A DNA stretch of 64,000 nt, taken from the NCBI GenBank assembly GCA_003116875.1, contig BCKT01000004.1:252845-316844 (forward strand), read 5' to 3'. The translations under genes and the position numbers were made by a program. This document shows positions 11,812-23,571 of this stretch, piece after piece. Under the pieces are notes generated by a model, which ran no database searches, was not told the DNA's origin, and was given only the letters and a program-made list of their open reading frames with translations. Position 1 is the first letter of the stretch. Each line of letters begins with the position of its first letter. This DNA is from Takashimella koratensis. Its lineage: Eukaryota; Basidiomycota; Tremellomycetes; Trichosporonales; Tetragoniomycetaceae.

Positions 11812-11885
11812 TGTTAGGGTTTTAGTCATGGTCATGCATAGTGTAGCAATGGATCCGAACGTGAATATACAACAAAGACAACTCT

Positions 11886-12850
11886 CTACCTCTTCCCACC
11901 CCTCTTTCCTCCCTTGCCTCCTCTCCCACCTCTGGCTCCCTTCCCACCCCTCGCACTCACCCCTCTACTCCTCCCATCCCGATCCATCGCCATGGACGCC
12001 TTCTTCGACCTTCTGACCATCTCCATCTCCCTCCCTTTCCTTCTCTCACTCTTCGTCTCCATACTCCTCGATCTCTTCTCTTTCTCCTCCTGTACCGCCT
12101 TCTTTGCCTCTTTCTTCTTCAGCTTCAAAGCCGCGGCTTCTTCCTTCTGACGTTTGGCCCGTTGCTCGGCCCGCCGAGAAGAGGCGGGGAGAAGAGGGAC
12201 AGAGGAGGCGGGCTCGTCGTCCGAATTGAGAGCAGGACGGAGAGGGGGAGCGTCGAGGTCAAAATCTTCGGTAATTGTGACGGTAGCCAACTGGTCGTCA
12301 TCCGAGTACTCGGTTTGCACAGGCTGAGAAGGTCCAGCTTCTTCTTCCTCCTCGTCGTCATCCTCCTCCTCTTCGACGGGTAGACCTAGTGCCCGTCGCA
12401 CTTCTTTCGCGTTGTCCGCTGCTCGCTTTTTCAAATCTTGTCGCGCCTGTAAAGTCAAGTCAATCAAGTGGCCAACAGCACGCTAGAGCCGATCCGTCAC
12501 CCCGGAACTCACCTTTCGCCTCTCTTCGACATGGGCAAGACGGTCACGCTCTTTAGCCCTGGCTCGTCGATCCTCGATCTTTGCCTTTTTACGCTTCGAG
12601 AATCCCGTGAGCCATTCTCTATAGTCGTTCATCAGCAACGATCTCAACCACTACACATCTGGACCCCAAGCCACGCCCAAGCAGCTTCAAGGCTAGGTTG
12701 CAATCACACATCCACCCTAACTCACCTCCGAGCGTCATCGTTGAATTTGATCTCGTCAACCTGTTCGCGGCGCGCTTTCTTCGCTCGTTGGATATACGCC
12801 GCGCCCTCTGTAAGTAGCGCGACGTTGGATTTGGCCTGTGGTCGGGACAT
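11886..12850 (-). CDS. Nucleolar protein 12 / Rrp17 family
   Basis: Rrp17/NOL12 proteins act in the nucleolus in 5'-end processing of pre-rRNA during 60S assembly. The family core is at the N-terminus: DEIKFNDDARREWLTGFSKR followed by a long basic helix (KKAKIEDRRARAKERDRLA, HVEERRKARQDLKKRAADNA). It is joined over three exons. The rest is low complexity: an acidic stretch, an Ala/Lys/Glu-rich helix, and an Arg/Gly-rich tail (GGKGARGGRGGKGGKRGGKR) like those of RNA-binding nucleolar proteins. The start MSRPQAKSNVALL is the first ATG in the frame. Convergent with the permease gene, 74 bp apart. Confidence 0.82.
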
Positions 12851-13051
12851 GCCTGGTGTGGTTGGAGTTGAGAGGTGTCGGGTAATGACGAACGATTGGG
12901 TCAAAATTTTGAATTATACTAACAGGAACTGAGGCAAGTAATCATTTGCTGATCAACAGGGACAGTCGTTAGTAAATTGCAGGTGTCTCGATATACCCGT
13001 CTTGCACATCCTCGCCATCCTCGACATCCTCTCACCCACCAACCACGAGCC

Positions 13052-14138
13052 ATGGCCAAGATCGTCCCGCCGATGAACTACGGCCTCGTCGAGGATGGTA
13101 CGTCGTGGTCTACCTGCCAATCCCGTTCATAGAATAGTTGAGGGAGCAGCAGCTGATCTGACCCAGGTTTCTACCGATCCGCACAACCGACCGAGCTCAA
13201 TTTCACGTTCCTCGAGAAGCTCGGGCTGAGGACTGTTATCTGGGTCGGCGCAGAGGAACCCTCTGAGATCTTGTAAGTCTTCCACATCGACTGGACTCTG
13301 CTTTACGTCAGGGGCTACTGGGCAGAGGGGCTAGAATCGAGCTGATCGAGCTCGTTTCAATGCTCTAGGCAATCGTTTCTCGACTCTCAAGGGATTCAAC
13401 TGCACAACCTCGCCCCGCAAGTCTCGTTGAATCCGCATTTCCCACCACCGTACTCTGATACGGGTGTTGTCCCACTCAGCGGTCAATGTAAGTTTGCGCA
13501 CAGCTCTCAACATGAGCAAGCGCGCCCGAACATTATAAGAGCGTTGGAGGTTAGGGGTCTAGAGATGGTTAGGGGCCTGGGGTATCACTCTCGCCCCAGA
13601 TACCCGAGATCAGCGAAGATTTGTGTGCTCAATTGTAGCTGTTGGTTGGATTAGGTGACCCCTTTCCCAACTTTCTGTTTGCATGATCTCTCCATTGGTT
13701 TATCTGACATCCCTTTGGTATCTTCGGAAGCGATGGCTGACACTGACAGACCACCTCCCTCCTCTCCCTCCACCTGCCGAACCACTAATCATCCACGCCC
13801 TCACCCTCCTCCTCCAACCCCAGACCTTCCCCACCCTCGTATGCTGCAATATGGGCAGGCACAGGACCGGGACAGTCGTTGGTTGTTGGAGAAAGCTGCA
13901 GAGGTGGGCACTGAGTAGCATCTTGGAAGAGTATAGGAGGTATGCTGGGATGAAGGTTAGGGTGTTGAATGAGCAGGTGAGTCCGAGGCTTGACGAGGCG
14001 CCGATAGGCGCCGAGCGCAGTCGCGAAGAAACGATGAATAAGGTAGAGACGATATGACTTTGCTGACATTTGATGTAGTTTATCGAGCTGTTCGATACAG
14101 ATCTCGTCTCGGTAAATATTGAGCCTGCAGCGGCTTGA
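13052..14138 (+). CDS. Atypical dual-specificity phosphatase (Siw14/OCA family)
   Basis: Plant-and-fungi atypical phosphatases. Siw14 removes the 5-beta phosphate of inositol pyrophosphates; other OCA members have less certain substrates. Five exons give the N-terminal signature MNYGLVEDGFYRSAQPTELN, then FTFLEKLGLRTVIWVGAEEP. The catalytic exon carries VCCNMGRHRTGTVVGCWRKL, a C-x5-R-T-G loop, and the protein ends FIELFDTDLVSVNIEPAAA. About 220 residues. The residue before the catalytic Cys is Cys rather than the usual His. The family call is firm; assignment to Siw14 or Oca6 is not, so no symbol is given. Its start is 201 bp from the divergent NOL12-like gene. Confidence 0.85.
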
Positions 14139-14248
14139 CCCTTGGGGCTGGACTACGCATCAACTAGGAGCTGGCCAGCTGTTTAGATTGTACCAACAGA
14201 TACATGTACCATATCTGTACCCAACTATAATGAACCTAGTAGCGCACA

Positions 14249-15427
14249 CTAAAACGAAACCACTTTGGCTTTGGGTTTTGCCGACCCGGCTGCAAACTTG
14301 TTTGGCCGAGTCGATGGTACAGACGTCGCTTCTGCAAACTCCATGACCACTGGTTGAGCCTTATCATAAGCTCCTTCGTCGCCTTTAACTTTAGCCGGTC
14401 CGCGCATACTGTTTTTGGCAGGCTGGTGTCGTTTGAGATTATTCGGTTTCGATTGTCTTTGAGCGCCCATGAAGTCGTCTTCATCTGCGCCTAACCCGAC
14501 TCCAGAACCAAAGACTACCTCTTGCCTCCCTCCCCTACCTCGACCTACACGCTCACCCTCGTCCTGGCCCTCGCGATGAGCGAGCTGCGGACAGTCCTTG
14601 GCCCGGTGGCTGACCCCGCCGCAGACCTTGCATGAACCACCGTTGACGTATACCCCGCGCGAGTTGGAAGGGCAACCAGCGGACAAGTGACCAGTCCCCA
14701 AGCAGATGAAGCAGGTCGCGAATGGGGTAGGGTTCGAAGCGTCGATCGGTTTAGGGCACTTGGACAAAGAGTGGAGGCTCGAGTTGCAACTAAACAGTCA
14801 GCAAAACGTGCGGTAGTCCAGATCAAGGCTGGCCAAGATTTGATCCTCTACTCACCGGTAACACTTGCCGCCAGTCACATCACCCCCTTTCTTCCCCTTG
14901 GCTCGCTTCATCTTCCCTCCTGCTTTCTCACCTCCCTCCGCCTCGAGCTCGCCCTTCTCCTCAACGTCAGCGACTTTGCCCGCCTCCAGCATCGCGGCGC
15001 TCCCGTTTGCGCCTGATGCAGCGAGGAGGATATTGGGACAGTCACGCGCTGCGTGGCCGACGGACCGGCATGCGAAGCAGGTGACGGACGAATTGCGGTC
15101 GGCGATACGTCGTTTGCGGCGATCATCTGTCCTTGCTTCGTTTGCCCGTGCACGCTCTGAGAGCTTAGTCTATGCTCGTATGATAAGGATAGATTGTAGA
15201 GGGAGAAAGTTACCCCCCGACTCACTGGCAATGTTGGGATCACGACCCCAGCCAGATCGCTGCTCGTCCTTTCTGAAACCACCATCCCGTTTCCGCTTCC
15301 CGCCCTCGGACGGTCCAGCCTCTGCATTCCCACCTCCATCCTCAAAGTCGCCAAATCGTGTCGTCTCCTCCATCGACGACTGGACAAACGTCTTCTTGGG
15401 CATTCCAATCGAGGTGAATCGAGCCAT
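14249..15427 (-). CDS. CCHC zinc-knuckle protein, ZCCHC9-like
   Basis: Nuclear or nucleolar RNA-binding protein with four CCHC knuckles: CFACRSVGHAARDC, CYRCNSSLHSLSKC, CFICLGTGHLSAGC and CKVCGGVSHRAKDC, each in C-x2-C-x4-H-x4-C form. This number and spacing fit the ZCCHC9 family better than the Air1/Air2 TRAMP subunits, which have five. Basic linkers surround the knuckles, and the C-terminus is polar and Lys-rich, ending AKPKAKVVSF. The start MARFTSIGMPKKTF was chosen as the first good ATG; the longer upstream frame runs into the promoter. Head-to-head with RRF1, 161 bp between starts. Confidence 0.85.
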
Positions 15428-15496
15428 GGTGGCAATAGTGTAGAGTATAGCAACGAGTGAAGTTTTTGTAAGCTGGACAAAATATTTGAATTGGGT

Positions 15497-15502
15497 CACG
15501 TG
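15497..15502. promoter_or_regulatory. CACGTG box between ZCCHC9-like gene and RRF1
   Basis: A single palindromic CACGTG lies in the 161-bp gap between the two divergent starts. It is a candidate bHLH or bZIP site. One hexamer may occur by chance. Confidence 0.35.
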
Positions 15503-15588
15503 CGTGAGGTTAAAACCGTGCCTGGGATCGAGACGACAAAACGAAAGACGGTCTAGATATCTCTGCGTCTTTTATCATTGTATCAACC

Positions 15589-16625
15589 ATGTCGACCTCA
15601 CGGGCCTTGCGCCAACTCTCGTCTCACCTCTCCCGACCCACTCTCCATCTCGCCCCTCTCTCAGTCCCAGTTTCCACGTTTCTCCGCTTCCCTCGCTCGT
15701 CTCCTTTCCCTCCTCGCACGCCTCTCTCCTCGTTCTTCTCGACATCCTCGATCCGATTGAAAAAATCCAAAGCGGCCAAGGTCAAGGCGAAAGCGGAGGA
15801 AGAAGGCGGGATCACAGATGAGGATAAGGGAAAAGTTCTGGATAAAGCGAAGCAGAGGATGGAGAAGGCGGTCGAGTGGGCGAAGGGCGTGGTCTATGAG
15901 AGTGTAGAAAGAGGAAGAGGGAGGGTATCGCCTGGTGAGTGACGTATGGCGTGGAAGACTGGGAAGAGATAAAAGTGGGGATAAGGGCTGACGAGGAGCA
16001 GCATTGTTGGATACGGTCAAAATCATGGTACCAGATACAGGCTCAGTCCCGCTCAATTCTGTCGCCTCGATCACTGTCAAGAACAATGTCCTCCTCGTCG
16101 AGGTCTGGGACTCTGATGTGGGTATTGTCGTGTTGCAGAATCCTGGGCCCGATCGCTCGAATCATGCTGTCTTTGATATTCGGTCATGTTGACCTACCTT
16201 GGTCTAGGCTACGAAACACGTCGAGTCGGCTTTGCACAAGGCAAATTTGCCAGGCATGTCACCGCAGCGAGATGGCAGCCTCATCCGGATCCCCGTCGCT
16301 CGGTGAGTCGTACTTTCTAATCTTCTTCTTACCTCTGTTCGTCCTCTGTCTCATCTACTCTCTGTCTCACTTACGTACTGTCCATGATCTGTGCCTAACA
16401 CTGCCCAGACCCACAGGCGACGTCCGAACCCAACTCCTCAAGGGGATCCACGAGACCGTCGAGACAGCCAAGACGCAGATCCGCCAAGCGCGGACAGACG
16501 GGATGAAGGGGCTCGGCGGGAGGGGAGAGGATGGGACGGAGGATGTGCAGGATCTGGCAAATATGTATGGTGGTGAGGTGGATGGGTTGGTAGCTAGCGC
16601 GAAGAGGGAGTTGGAGAAGGTGTAA
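15589..16625 (+). CDS. RRF1: Mitochondrial ribosome recycling factor
   Basis: Splits post-termination ribosomes in mitochondria with elongation factor G. The N-terminus is a presequence rich in Ser, Arg and Leu (MSTSRALRQLSSHLSRPTLH) that runs to about residue 60. The RRF fold follows: a helix (KGKVLDKAKQRMEKAVEWAK), VPLNSVASITVKNNVLLVEV with WDSD, HVESALHKANLPGMSPQRDG with the SLIRIPV strand, and the C-terminal three-helix region (HETVETAKTQIRQARTDGMK). Four or five exons, about 250 residues. The match to bacterial Frr is clear in the strand regions. Confidence 0.9.
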
Positions 16626-17061
16626 GCGGCGCGGCGACGGCGGTGGAGTTGGTCCGGTTGATACCGTATGACGGCGAGAGAGGTATGCATGAGGGGGAGA
16701 GGTCGGAAGGGGAATGATGATCTCGTAGTGACGACATTGTGTAGCATCGCATCCTTCCAAAAGTCCTTTCCAAACTCCAACTTTAATGATCGGCATGACT
16801 CCACATTACTCCAATTCACCACTCTGCTGCATGCAACCGTTATTCCACCCAGACCAAAGACGCATTGACCTCACATCCCCTTGCTCATGCGTGCCTTGGT
16901 GATCGGCATGACGCAAGGTCCAACTCGTCTCGTGCTCCAGCTTCGTGCATCAGCTGGCATATAAATACCAAACCTAGAATCGGCCAACTCGAACTCACCC
17001 ACCTCGCCACTCAACCTCCACTGCTCTACTCACTTTGTCAACCTATCAAACTCAAGACACA
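16626..17061. promoter_or_regulatory. Intergenic region with TATA box for the CON-6-like gene
   Basis: 436 bp between RRF1 and the small gene at 17062. A clean TATAAATA lies at 16960-16967, 95 bp before the start codon, the spacing expected of a TATA-driven, strongly regulated gene. Nothing else is recognised. Confidence 0.55.
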
Positions 17062-17436
17062 ATGTTCGGCCGCTCATCTCACCACCACCACACCTCGCAA
17101 CGTGAGAACCGAATCCGCGGTCTTCGCTCGGTTAGTCCTACCTCCCCTCCTACCTCCTACCTCCTGCTTATAGACGCAAACTTACCCCGTTAGGCCGTTA
17201 ACAACCCGCGCACTACTCACTCTGGTCGTCGCGAGGCCAAACACGAGCTCCACATGATGGGCGCCAAGTCTAACCAGTACGTCAGATCTCCCTACCTACC
17301 TTCCCTTGACTACTAATCGATACAGATCGCTGACTGACTTGGCAACAGCCCCAGCTTGTCCACTCGCCTCAGACACTTTTTCCACCTCCCTGCCAAGTCA
17401 CACCACCGCACACACCGTCACCGCTCGAGATTCTAG
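17062..17436 (+). CDS. Small His-rich protein with a CON-6-like motif
   Basis: Three exons (introns with GTTAGT/GTTAG and GTACGT/CAACAG ends) encode about 79 residues. The start MFGRSSHHHHTSQRENRIRG is followed by SAVNNPRTTHSGRREAKHEL, which resembles the short repeat of conidiation protein 6 family members (about 30 residues, with a conserved NP and a following basic helix). The C-terminus is basic and His/Arg-rich. CON-6 proteins are small, abundant in spores or stressed cells, and of unknown biochemistry. Three coding exons in one frame and a TATA box upstream support a real gene; the family call is tentative. Confidence 0.6.
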
Positions 17437-17558
17437 GTTCTCTCCTTGACGACGAATTCGGCTTTGACAACGACGATCATTTGACGACCTATGACGATCG
17501 ATACACGGACATCCCGTACACTATGTATCATATGACCTATGTCTACATCTATCAGCTT

Positions 17559-18864
17559 CTAAGTAAACGCCCACATCTCACAGCCTATCAGGTCCCCCTG
17601 GGTCCCGGGTGGGCCGTACCAACAGAACCCATAGGGTACTAGTCTATTAACGACTCTACTCTCCCACCTCCCACCTGCCTTCACCCAAGCCTGGGCAAGT
17701 TCGCTATCCCTGTCCCAACCCCAGGCTCGGAGATGGGTCGCCCCGTACTCCTTGGCCAAGCGGGCACATACACTCAGCGCGCTGGGGAGAACGGACGGGG
17801 TGATCTCGCTCATCAGTGTGATTGGGAACTCGAGAGGACGCCGAAAGTATGCGCGGGGAGCAAAGAGCATGATCGGATCCGAGGAGAATAGAGGCGGTGC
17901 GGTGGTGGATTGGAAGAAGCGAGCGCCGATGGGAACGTCCGAGGCCGTAGAGGGACGTTGGAGACGAGACGCACGGACCCGACCAAAGAGCTCGTGGTGT
18001 GTTAGCCAGTCAGAGTCCAAGGGATCAGGAATGATCAATGTCGTTTTGTCCTCTGGGGTATTCAAAAGTCTACGCTCGAGGGCTGAGGACAGCACAGATC
18101 CTAGGCGATCATAGTCGCGCGCGTATAAAAGCTCGTACCCCCACTCTGGATCTGCGATCGCTTCCAAGCTGCCGAGGTCAAAGTACATGTCCGCGTTGGC
18201 GTGATTATCTCGACTGATCCAGCCGGCTCTGGATGCGTCCACGTCGCCGACGATACACTTCTCGTACCAACCCGCTACGAGGTCAGAGCTGAGCACGGAA
18301 CCAAGAGCCTCAGGAACGAGGGCTCGGTCGACGATGGGTGCTTTACCTAGGGAGAGAGGGAACGGGGGAAGGTGCGAGGTAGGACCGAGGATGTAGTGGA
18401 TCGTGCGAAGGAGATGACGAGAGTATCCTTGGCCTAGTGGTGTGAGCGAGGAGTGTGTGTGGTAGACTCACGACGATACTGCCTTGGAGTACAGACGCTC
18501 TGGATGCTGTAAAAGTACCCTTTCTCAACTGAAGAAGCCATACCCGGCCGCCGGACGAGCCCAACTCGACGCAAGGTATGGGTGAAGGTAAACGCCTCGC
18601 CGTCTGGGTCAGAGCTGCGAACTAGGACCCAAGTCAAGCATTTTCCGTCTCGCCGTGTAGGATGGTTGGAGAGCTCGGCAAAGCCTGTGTCAAGATCCTA
18701 CGCACGTCAGTTCCCTCAGCTGAGGTGAACGAGGGGCGACCTACCTGACGAGTAACAGGCCACCCTTCGTAGAAGATGTCATGCATCGCCGCGTTGAACG
18801 CGACGAGCTGAGCATCGTTCGCGAGCCGAACCTCGAGCTCGTTCAGCGCGGGAAGAGCGGCCAT
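17559..18864 (-). CDS. LYC1-like GNAT acetyltransferase
   Basis: Several exons encode about 400 residues. The N-terminus (MAALPALNELEVRLANDAQL, VAFNAAMHDIFYEGW) and the following segment (KCLTWVLVRSSDPDGEAFTF, then a Cys-Thr/Arg-Arg motif and GYSRHLLRTIHYIL) have the GNAT beta-alpha layout with an acetyl-CoA loop near GYSRHLL. The long C-terminal half, with WTVPYGFCWYG-like ending and a conserved final ..EMWAFT, matches the fungal lysine N-acetyltransferase LYC1 C-terminal region. LYC1 of Yarrowia acetylates lysine at N6 in lysine catabolism. I recognise the family by layout rather than by a diagnostic motif. Confidence 0.6.
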
Positions 18865-19038
18865 GTTGATGACAAGTGATAGGCAAATAGATGATTATCG
18901 TAGCTTCGGGTATAACCGATCCTTACGGCCGAGCCATCTCCGTCGTCACCATGGTACCAATATGCAAAGTATGATACAAGAGACTGTTGCGGTATAAATC
19001 AGGTATCTAAAGCGTCATGCAATCTACGGTAGTCCTAC

Positions 19039-20685
19039 TCAGTAATTGTCGTAACCCTCGAAATCCCGGGATCGGCGGATCCAATCATCATTCTCCTCAA
19101 GACTTTCGTCGTCTTGGGCTTTGGGCTTGGGATGCCCCCGCTCGTCCAAGCTTTGAAGCGGGTAGGTACCTGATGTCCTCGCTGGGGTTGGAGCATCCGC
19201 TGGCACGGGCTCGACATCGCCTGGTGCCGCGTAGACGTTGGTAGTGAGGAGAGAGTCGCCTTCGTCCAAGGGTCGGCCGTGGTTGTCTAATGGCACAGTC
19301 GAGGAGATGGATTTTTGGTACTTGTGATACGAGTAGAGTGCGATACCTGCAGTAAGCGTGGGCTGTATGTGTATCTAAGCTCACCAGAGACGGTCACGAC
19401 GACACCGATAATGTTGAGTTCAGTGAGCTGGTCGCCAAACACCCAGGAGGAGATGGTAATAGTCGTGACTTCCTTGAAAATCCCTGCGATCGACAACGGC
19501 ACGATTCCCGCTCGTTGGATGATACTGACTTCAGTCTAGCCCCTTGTTCTACTCACAAGTACTCGCTCGCGACCATGGAGAACGCCAACGCGCCCGGGAG
19601 AGCGATTACCAAGACGGTCACGATCGCTTTTCCCCCAGTGAAGAAATGACTCGTGAAGATATCAAACCAGCTTTCAAAGATCAAGCTAACCACAGCCAGG
19701 GTCACCGCCATGACTGGAGCGAGCCAGAAAATCGTCGCGAAAGGATTCGACATGCCCATGGATTTCTTGTGCATGAGCAATTCGGTGAGTGCCCATCGCA
19801 GACCTCCGATAGCGGACGCGCCGAAGACCATGAGGATTCCCGGGATCGAAACGGACGTTGTGTCGAATACCATGAGAAAGACACCGAATGAGATGAGCGC
19901 GATGACCGCGATCAGGCGGACAGAGTAGGATTCGAGGTGGAATAGGAAGGCAAAGCCAAGAACGAAGATCAGGGAGGAGGATTTGCACATGGCTAGGGTT
20001 AGCGTGATCAGCATGTTACTTACTATACAAGCTTAGCGTGATAATCTTGAGACTGTAGTTGGACAACCCGATATCACTACCCGTCGCAATAGCCGTTGGG
20101 ATGATTTTGGAACTGGTCGTTAGCGAGCTCACAACCCGGCTTACACATAGTCTCTCCGCGATGGCTTCTCGGGCGGTCGAAAGTGTCGAGGCCAAGTGAC
20201 TCGGATGATCAAAGCAAAGGTGAATTGCACAATCATATGACAGAATGTGACGAAGAGTGGGTAGGTGAAACCGTAATGATCTGGTGAGAACATCCACTTG
20301 TTGTAGAGTGACAACAGTGTTGCGAAGCCGTACCTAGGGTAAGCGACGCCGTGGCCTGTACTTACCATGACAAGACAAACATTCCCGTGATGAATACGTT
20401 CCTCCACCATAGGGCCTTTTTCTGTTCCACAGTTGCCTCCTTGACTCCTGTCTGCGCTGCCTCTCGCGCCAACCTGTTACTCCTTGCGATGGCAGTCATC
20501 TCCTCGTCGGCATCGTCTAATGGATCGTTTTCGTCATCCGAGTGGTCACGTTGTGTACGTTGGTGGTCGGGTCGGTTGGTCGATGCGGCGGGTGGTTTGG
20601 ACGAAGAGGGACCCCCGAAAGCGACCAGGTCGTCGTCGTCACTGCCGTAGCCGGGCGGAGAATCGGGCGGCGCTGTATAGCTCAT
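19039..20685 (-). CDS. Triose-phosphate/nucleotide-sugar transporter, SLC35C2-like
   Basis: Membrane transporter of the drug/metabolite superfamily, expected in Golgi or ER. A hydrophilic N-terminus of about 110 residues (Ser/Asp-rich, possibly phosphorylated) precedes YGFATLLSLYNKWMFSPDHY, the conserved first helix. Other helices include PLFVTFCHMIVQFTFALII, a segment with TAIATGSDIGLSNYSL (the TPT family signature), SSSLIFVLGFAFLFHLE, IGGLRWALTELLMHKK and NPFATIFWLAPVMAV. The C-terminal cytosolic tail is acidic and ends RDFEGYDNY. Eight to ten exons. The substrate is not known; SLC35C2 has been linked to GDP-fucose. Confidence 0.83.
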
Positions 20686-20907
20686 GGTGGGTGATGAGGT
20701 GGGACGAGGTGACCAAGGATGTGAAACGTGAATACCCACACACACGGTCACCAATACCGGATCCGGCAGTGATAAGACAGGTGAGAATGACGTGTGATAC
20801 TGTTTTTTTTGGTGGACTGGGTCGTTGCGGCTGAGACGCGTCTATATTGCTGATCACCTCGATCCGTGTCCTCATCATCATCCACCCCGTCCAGGCCACC
20901 CCTCGCC

Positions 20908-22360
20908 ATGTCTCTCTGGGTCGACAAGGTGAGTACTGCGTTGGGAGGTGGTCTGATCAGTGCTCCCTTGCTGCTATGCTGACAACACCCAAGTACCGTC
21001 CTCGATCGCTCGATGACCTCCACTACCACTCCGAGCTCTCCTCTCGCCTCAAGTCGTTGGTACGTGTCATCATTTTGTCTAGGCCATGTCGTTGATCATT
21101 CCGTACAGGCAGCGTCGGGAGACTTTCCACACATCCTGTTCTACGGCCCCTCTGGTGCGGGAAAGAAGGTGAGTTAACCAGTGAGTGACCTTTGGATAAG
21201 CTGATGGCGACAGACACGAATCATGTGTACCCTTCGCGAGTTGTACGGTCCAGGAGTAGAGAAGCTCCGCATCGACCAACGCGTGTTTGTCACTCCCTCC
21301 AACCGAAAACTCGACGTCAACGTCGTTCAGTCCAATTACCACATCGAGTTGACTCCTTCGTGCGTTCTTTCCTTTGCATAGCTGACCATTTACAGAGATG
21401 TGGGGATGTACGACCGAGTGGTCATTCAGGATATCCTCAAGGAGATTGCCCAAACTCAGCAGGTTGACCTGAACGCAAAGCAAAAATTCAAAGGTAAGCA
21501 GCAGATAACGCTTTGGGTAGCGACTACGCTGACCGGACCAGTGGTGATCATCAACGAGGCCGACGCTCTTACTCGTGACGCCCAGGCGGCACTGAGACGA
21601 ACGATGGAAAAGTACATGACCAACATGCGTCTCATCCTATGTGCGAGCAGTACGAGCAAGATCATTGCGCCTATCCGAAGTCGATGTCTTCTCGTTCGCG
21701 TCGCCGCGCCAACAGATGCAGAGGTGGGTCTTGTTTTTACTTATCTGATACATCAGATGACGACCGTTTTGCAACACGTTGCGAAGAAGGAACGGTTCCA
21801 GCTTCCCGATTCCGCGTCTCGATCAATCATCGGAACCAGCGCGGGTAACCTCCGCAAAGCGTTGCTCGTGTTTGAAGCCATGAAGATGCAACGGCCTGAT
21901 TTGCAAGGCGATATCGACGTCGCCAAACCCGATTGGGAGACGTATTGTGCCAAAGTCGCGGATTCCATCATGCAGGAGCAGTCACCTCAACGGTTGTTGG
22001 AGGTCAGAGGCAAGGTTTACGAGTTGTTGTCGCATTGCATCCCGCCAACAGTTGTCCTCAAGGTGGGTCAAGGTTGGTTCTGAGCTGACGTGTAGACAAT
22101 CGCGGAGAGGATCATCGACAAAGTGGATGACCAGTTGAAGCCGCAGATTGTTCACTGGGCGGCGTTCTACGTGAGTCTGTTAACTTGACGAGCCACTGAC
22201 CCATAAACAGGAACTTCGCATGCGGCAAGGATCCAAGAAAATCTTCCACCTCGAGGCGTTTATCGCCAAAGTGATGAGCGTGTACAAGCAGTACACTTTG
22301 TAAGTGATCACAACGAGCTACGTTGACACCAGGATGGGCATGCTTGACGACTTTGAGTGA
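20908..22360 (+). CDS. RFC5: Replication factor C small subunit (yeast Rfc5, human RFC3)
   Basis: Clamp-loader subunit that helps RFC place PCNA on primed DNA. The start MSLWVDKYRPRSLDDLHYH matches the family exactly. The P-loop is GPSGAGKKT, the variant typical of this subunit. After it come TRIMCTLRELYGPGVEKLRI, SNRKLDVNVVQSNYHIELTP, VVIINEADALTRDAQAALRR (Walker B with NEAD in place of DEAD, and the SRC motif in PIRSRCLLVRV). The C-terminal collar (SHCIPPTVVLK, KIFHLEAFIAKVM) closes the protein, which ends MLDDFE. About eleven exons and roughly 355 residues. It is head-to-head with the SLC35C2-like gene. Confidence 0.95.
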
Positions 22361-22467
22361 TTGGGACAGTGCGAAGACACCGCATACATAGCATCGAGCA
22401 TTTCTACTGTATATGTAATATAGATTGAACCCAGAAACGACATAGTCAAGACGATCTAGGCCATGGT

Positions 22468-23571
22468 CTACTCTTGTTCAGCCAAGACGGCGAGGTCGCC
22501 AAAGCTCTCCATGATCATGGTGGGGACAATCTCGCTTGGCTTGTCGCCAAACACTTGCTCTCGAGTGGTGACGCCTGAACGTCAGCTGGATCTTTGGAAA
22601 TACGTACCTCCCATGACGAGAAGGGTGCGGACACCGCTGCCGTTGCCGAAGAGAATGTCGGTGAGGAGGTTGTCACCGACCATGAGCGCGCGAGACGGGT
22701 CGAATTCGTGCCTAGCTGTTAGTAAGATTCGGCGAGTCCAACTCACTCGGCGATGATCGCGTCCATCATGGTGGTGTTGGGCTTGCCAATGACGGTGGGC
22801 TCGCGCTTGCCCTTGAGCGCATAGACGACGCCCGCGGAGAGGGACCCGGAACCTGTGATGTCAGCGGGTCCAAGGTAGATCTCAGGTCTTGAGGACTCAC
22901 CTGGATAGGTCGTCCCGTGCGTAGGGAAGGTCGGGTCTTGGTTGGTGAGCAGGAAGTGACACGACGGGTCATCGCGAAGATAGCAGTAGGCCTTGCCAAT
23001 CTTCTTGTAGTCTGATGTTTAGCTCAGCTCTTGCGTCAACCTACTGATAGCCATGTCAAAGCCGCAGAGAACAGCACCGATCGTTGGATCCGGAGTGAAC
23101 GAGGAAAAGTCCATGGACTGTAAGAACTCTCGCTCTGCCGGGTCCTGCGGGCGTCAGCCAACTTCATGAGCCAGCACTCACCGTTGCACCGCAATAGTTG
23201 ACCCCAACAGCATCCAACTCCTCCTCAATCCCCTTCTCCCCAATCACGTACACCCTCTTGTCCTTTGGGAACTTCAAGATCTTGGACAAGTACACCGCCG
23301 ACGCATACGCTGATCCAAAGATCTCCGACTCGTCCGCCTGGATACCGAGGTTATCAAAGACCTTCTTGTACATCCTACGACTCTTGGTCGCGTTGTTAGT
23401 GACGAAGATGATCCTTTTCCCCTTGGATCGGAGGTACGACAGGACTTGCTTGACGCCCGGGACAACGACGGGACCGTGGTAGATGACTCCATCACAGTCG
23501 AGGAGAAAAGTATCGACAGAGTCGACCAGCTTGCGGTACTCGTCGACAGTGGAAAGAACGGGGGGCGCCAT
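22468..23571 (-). CDS. PHO13: 4-nitrophenylphosphatase Pho13 (HAD family)
   Basis: Haloacid-dehalogenase hydrolase that detoxifies phosphorylated by-products such as 2-phosphoglycolate and 4-phosphoerythronate. Motif I is LLDCDGVIYHGP, with the nucleophile Asp and acid Asp two residues on (DCD). Motif II is IIFVTNNATKSRR. The cap region follows, then the Lys of VIGKPNTTMMDAIIAE, and motif IV in RALMVGDNLLTDILFGNGSG. Five or six exons, about 310 residues, ending LAVLAEQE. The start MAPPVLSTVDEYRKLV was chosen by homology; the frame stays open for about 107 codons upstream. Confidence 0.93.
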
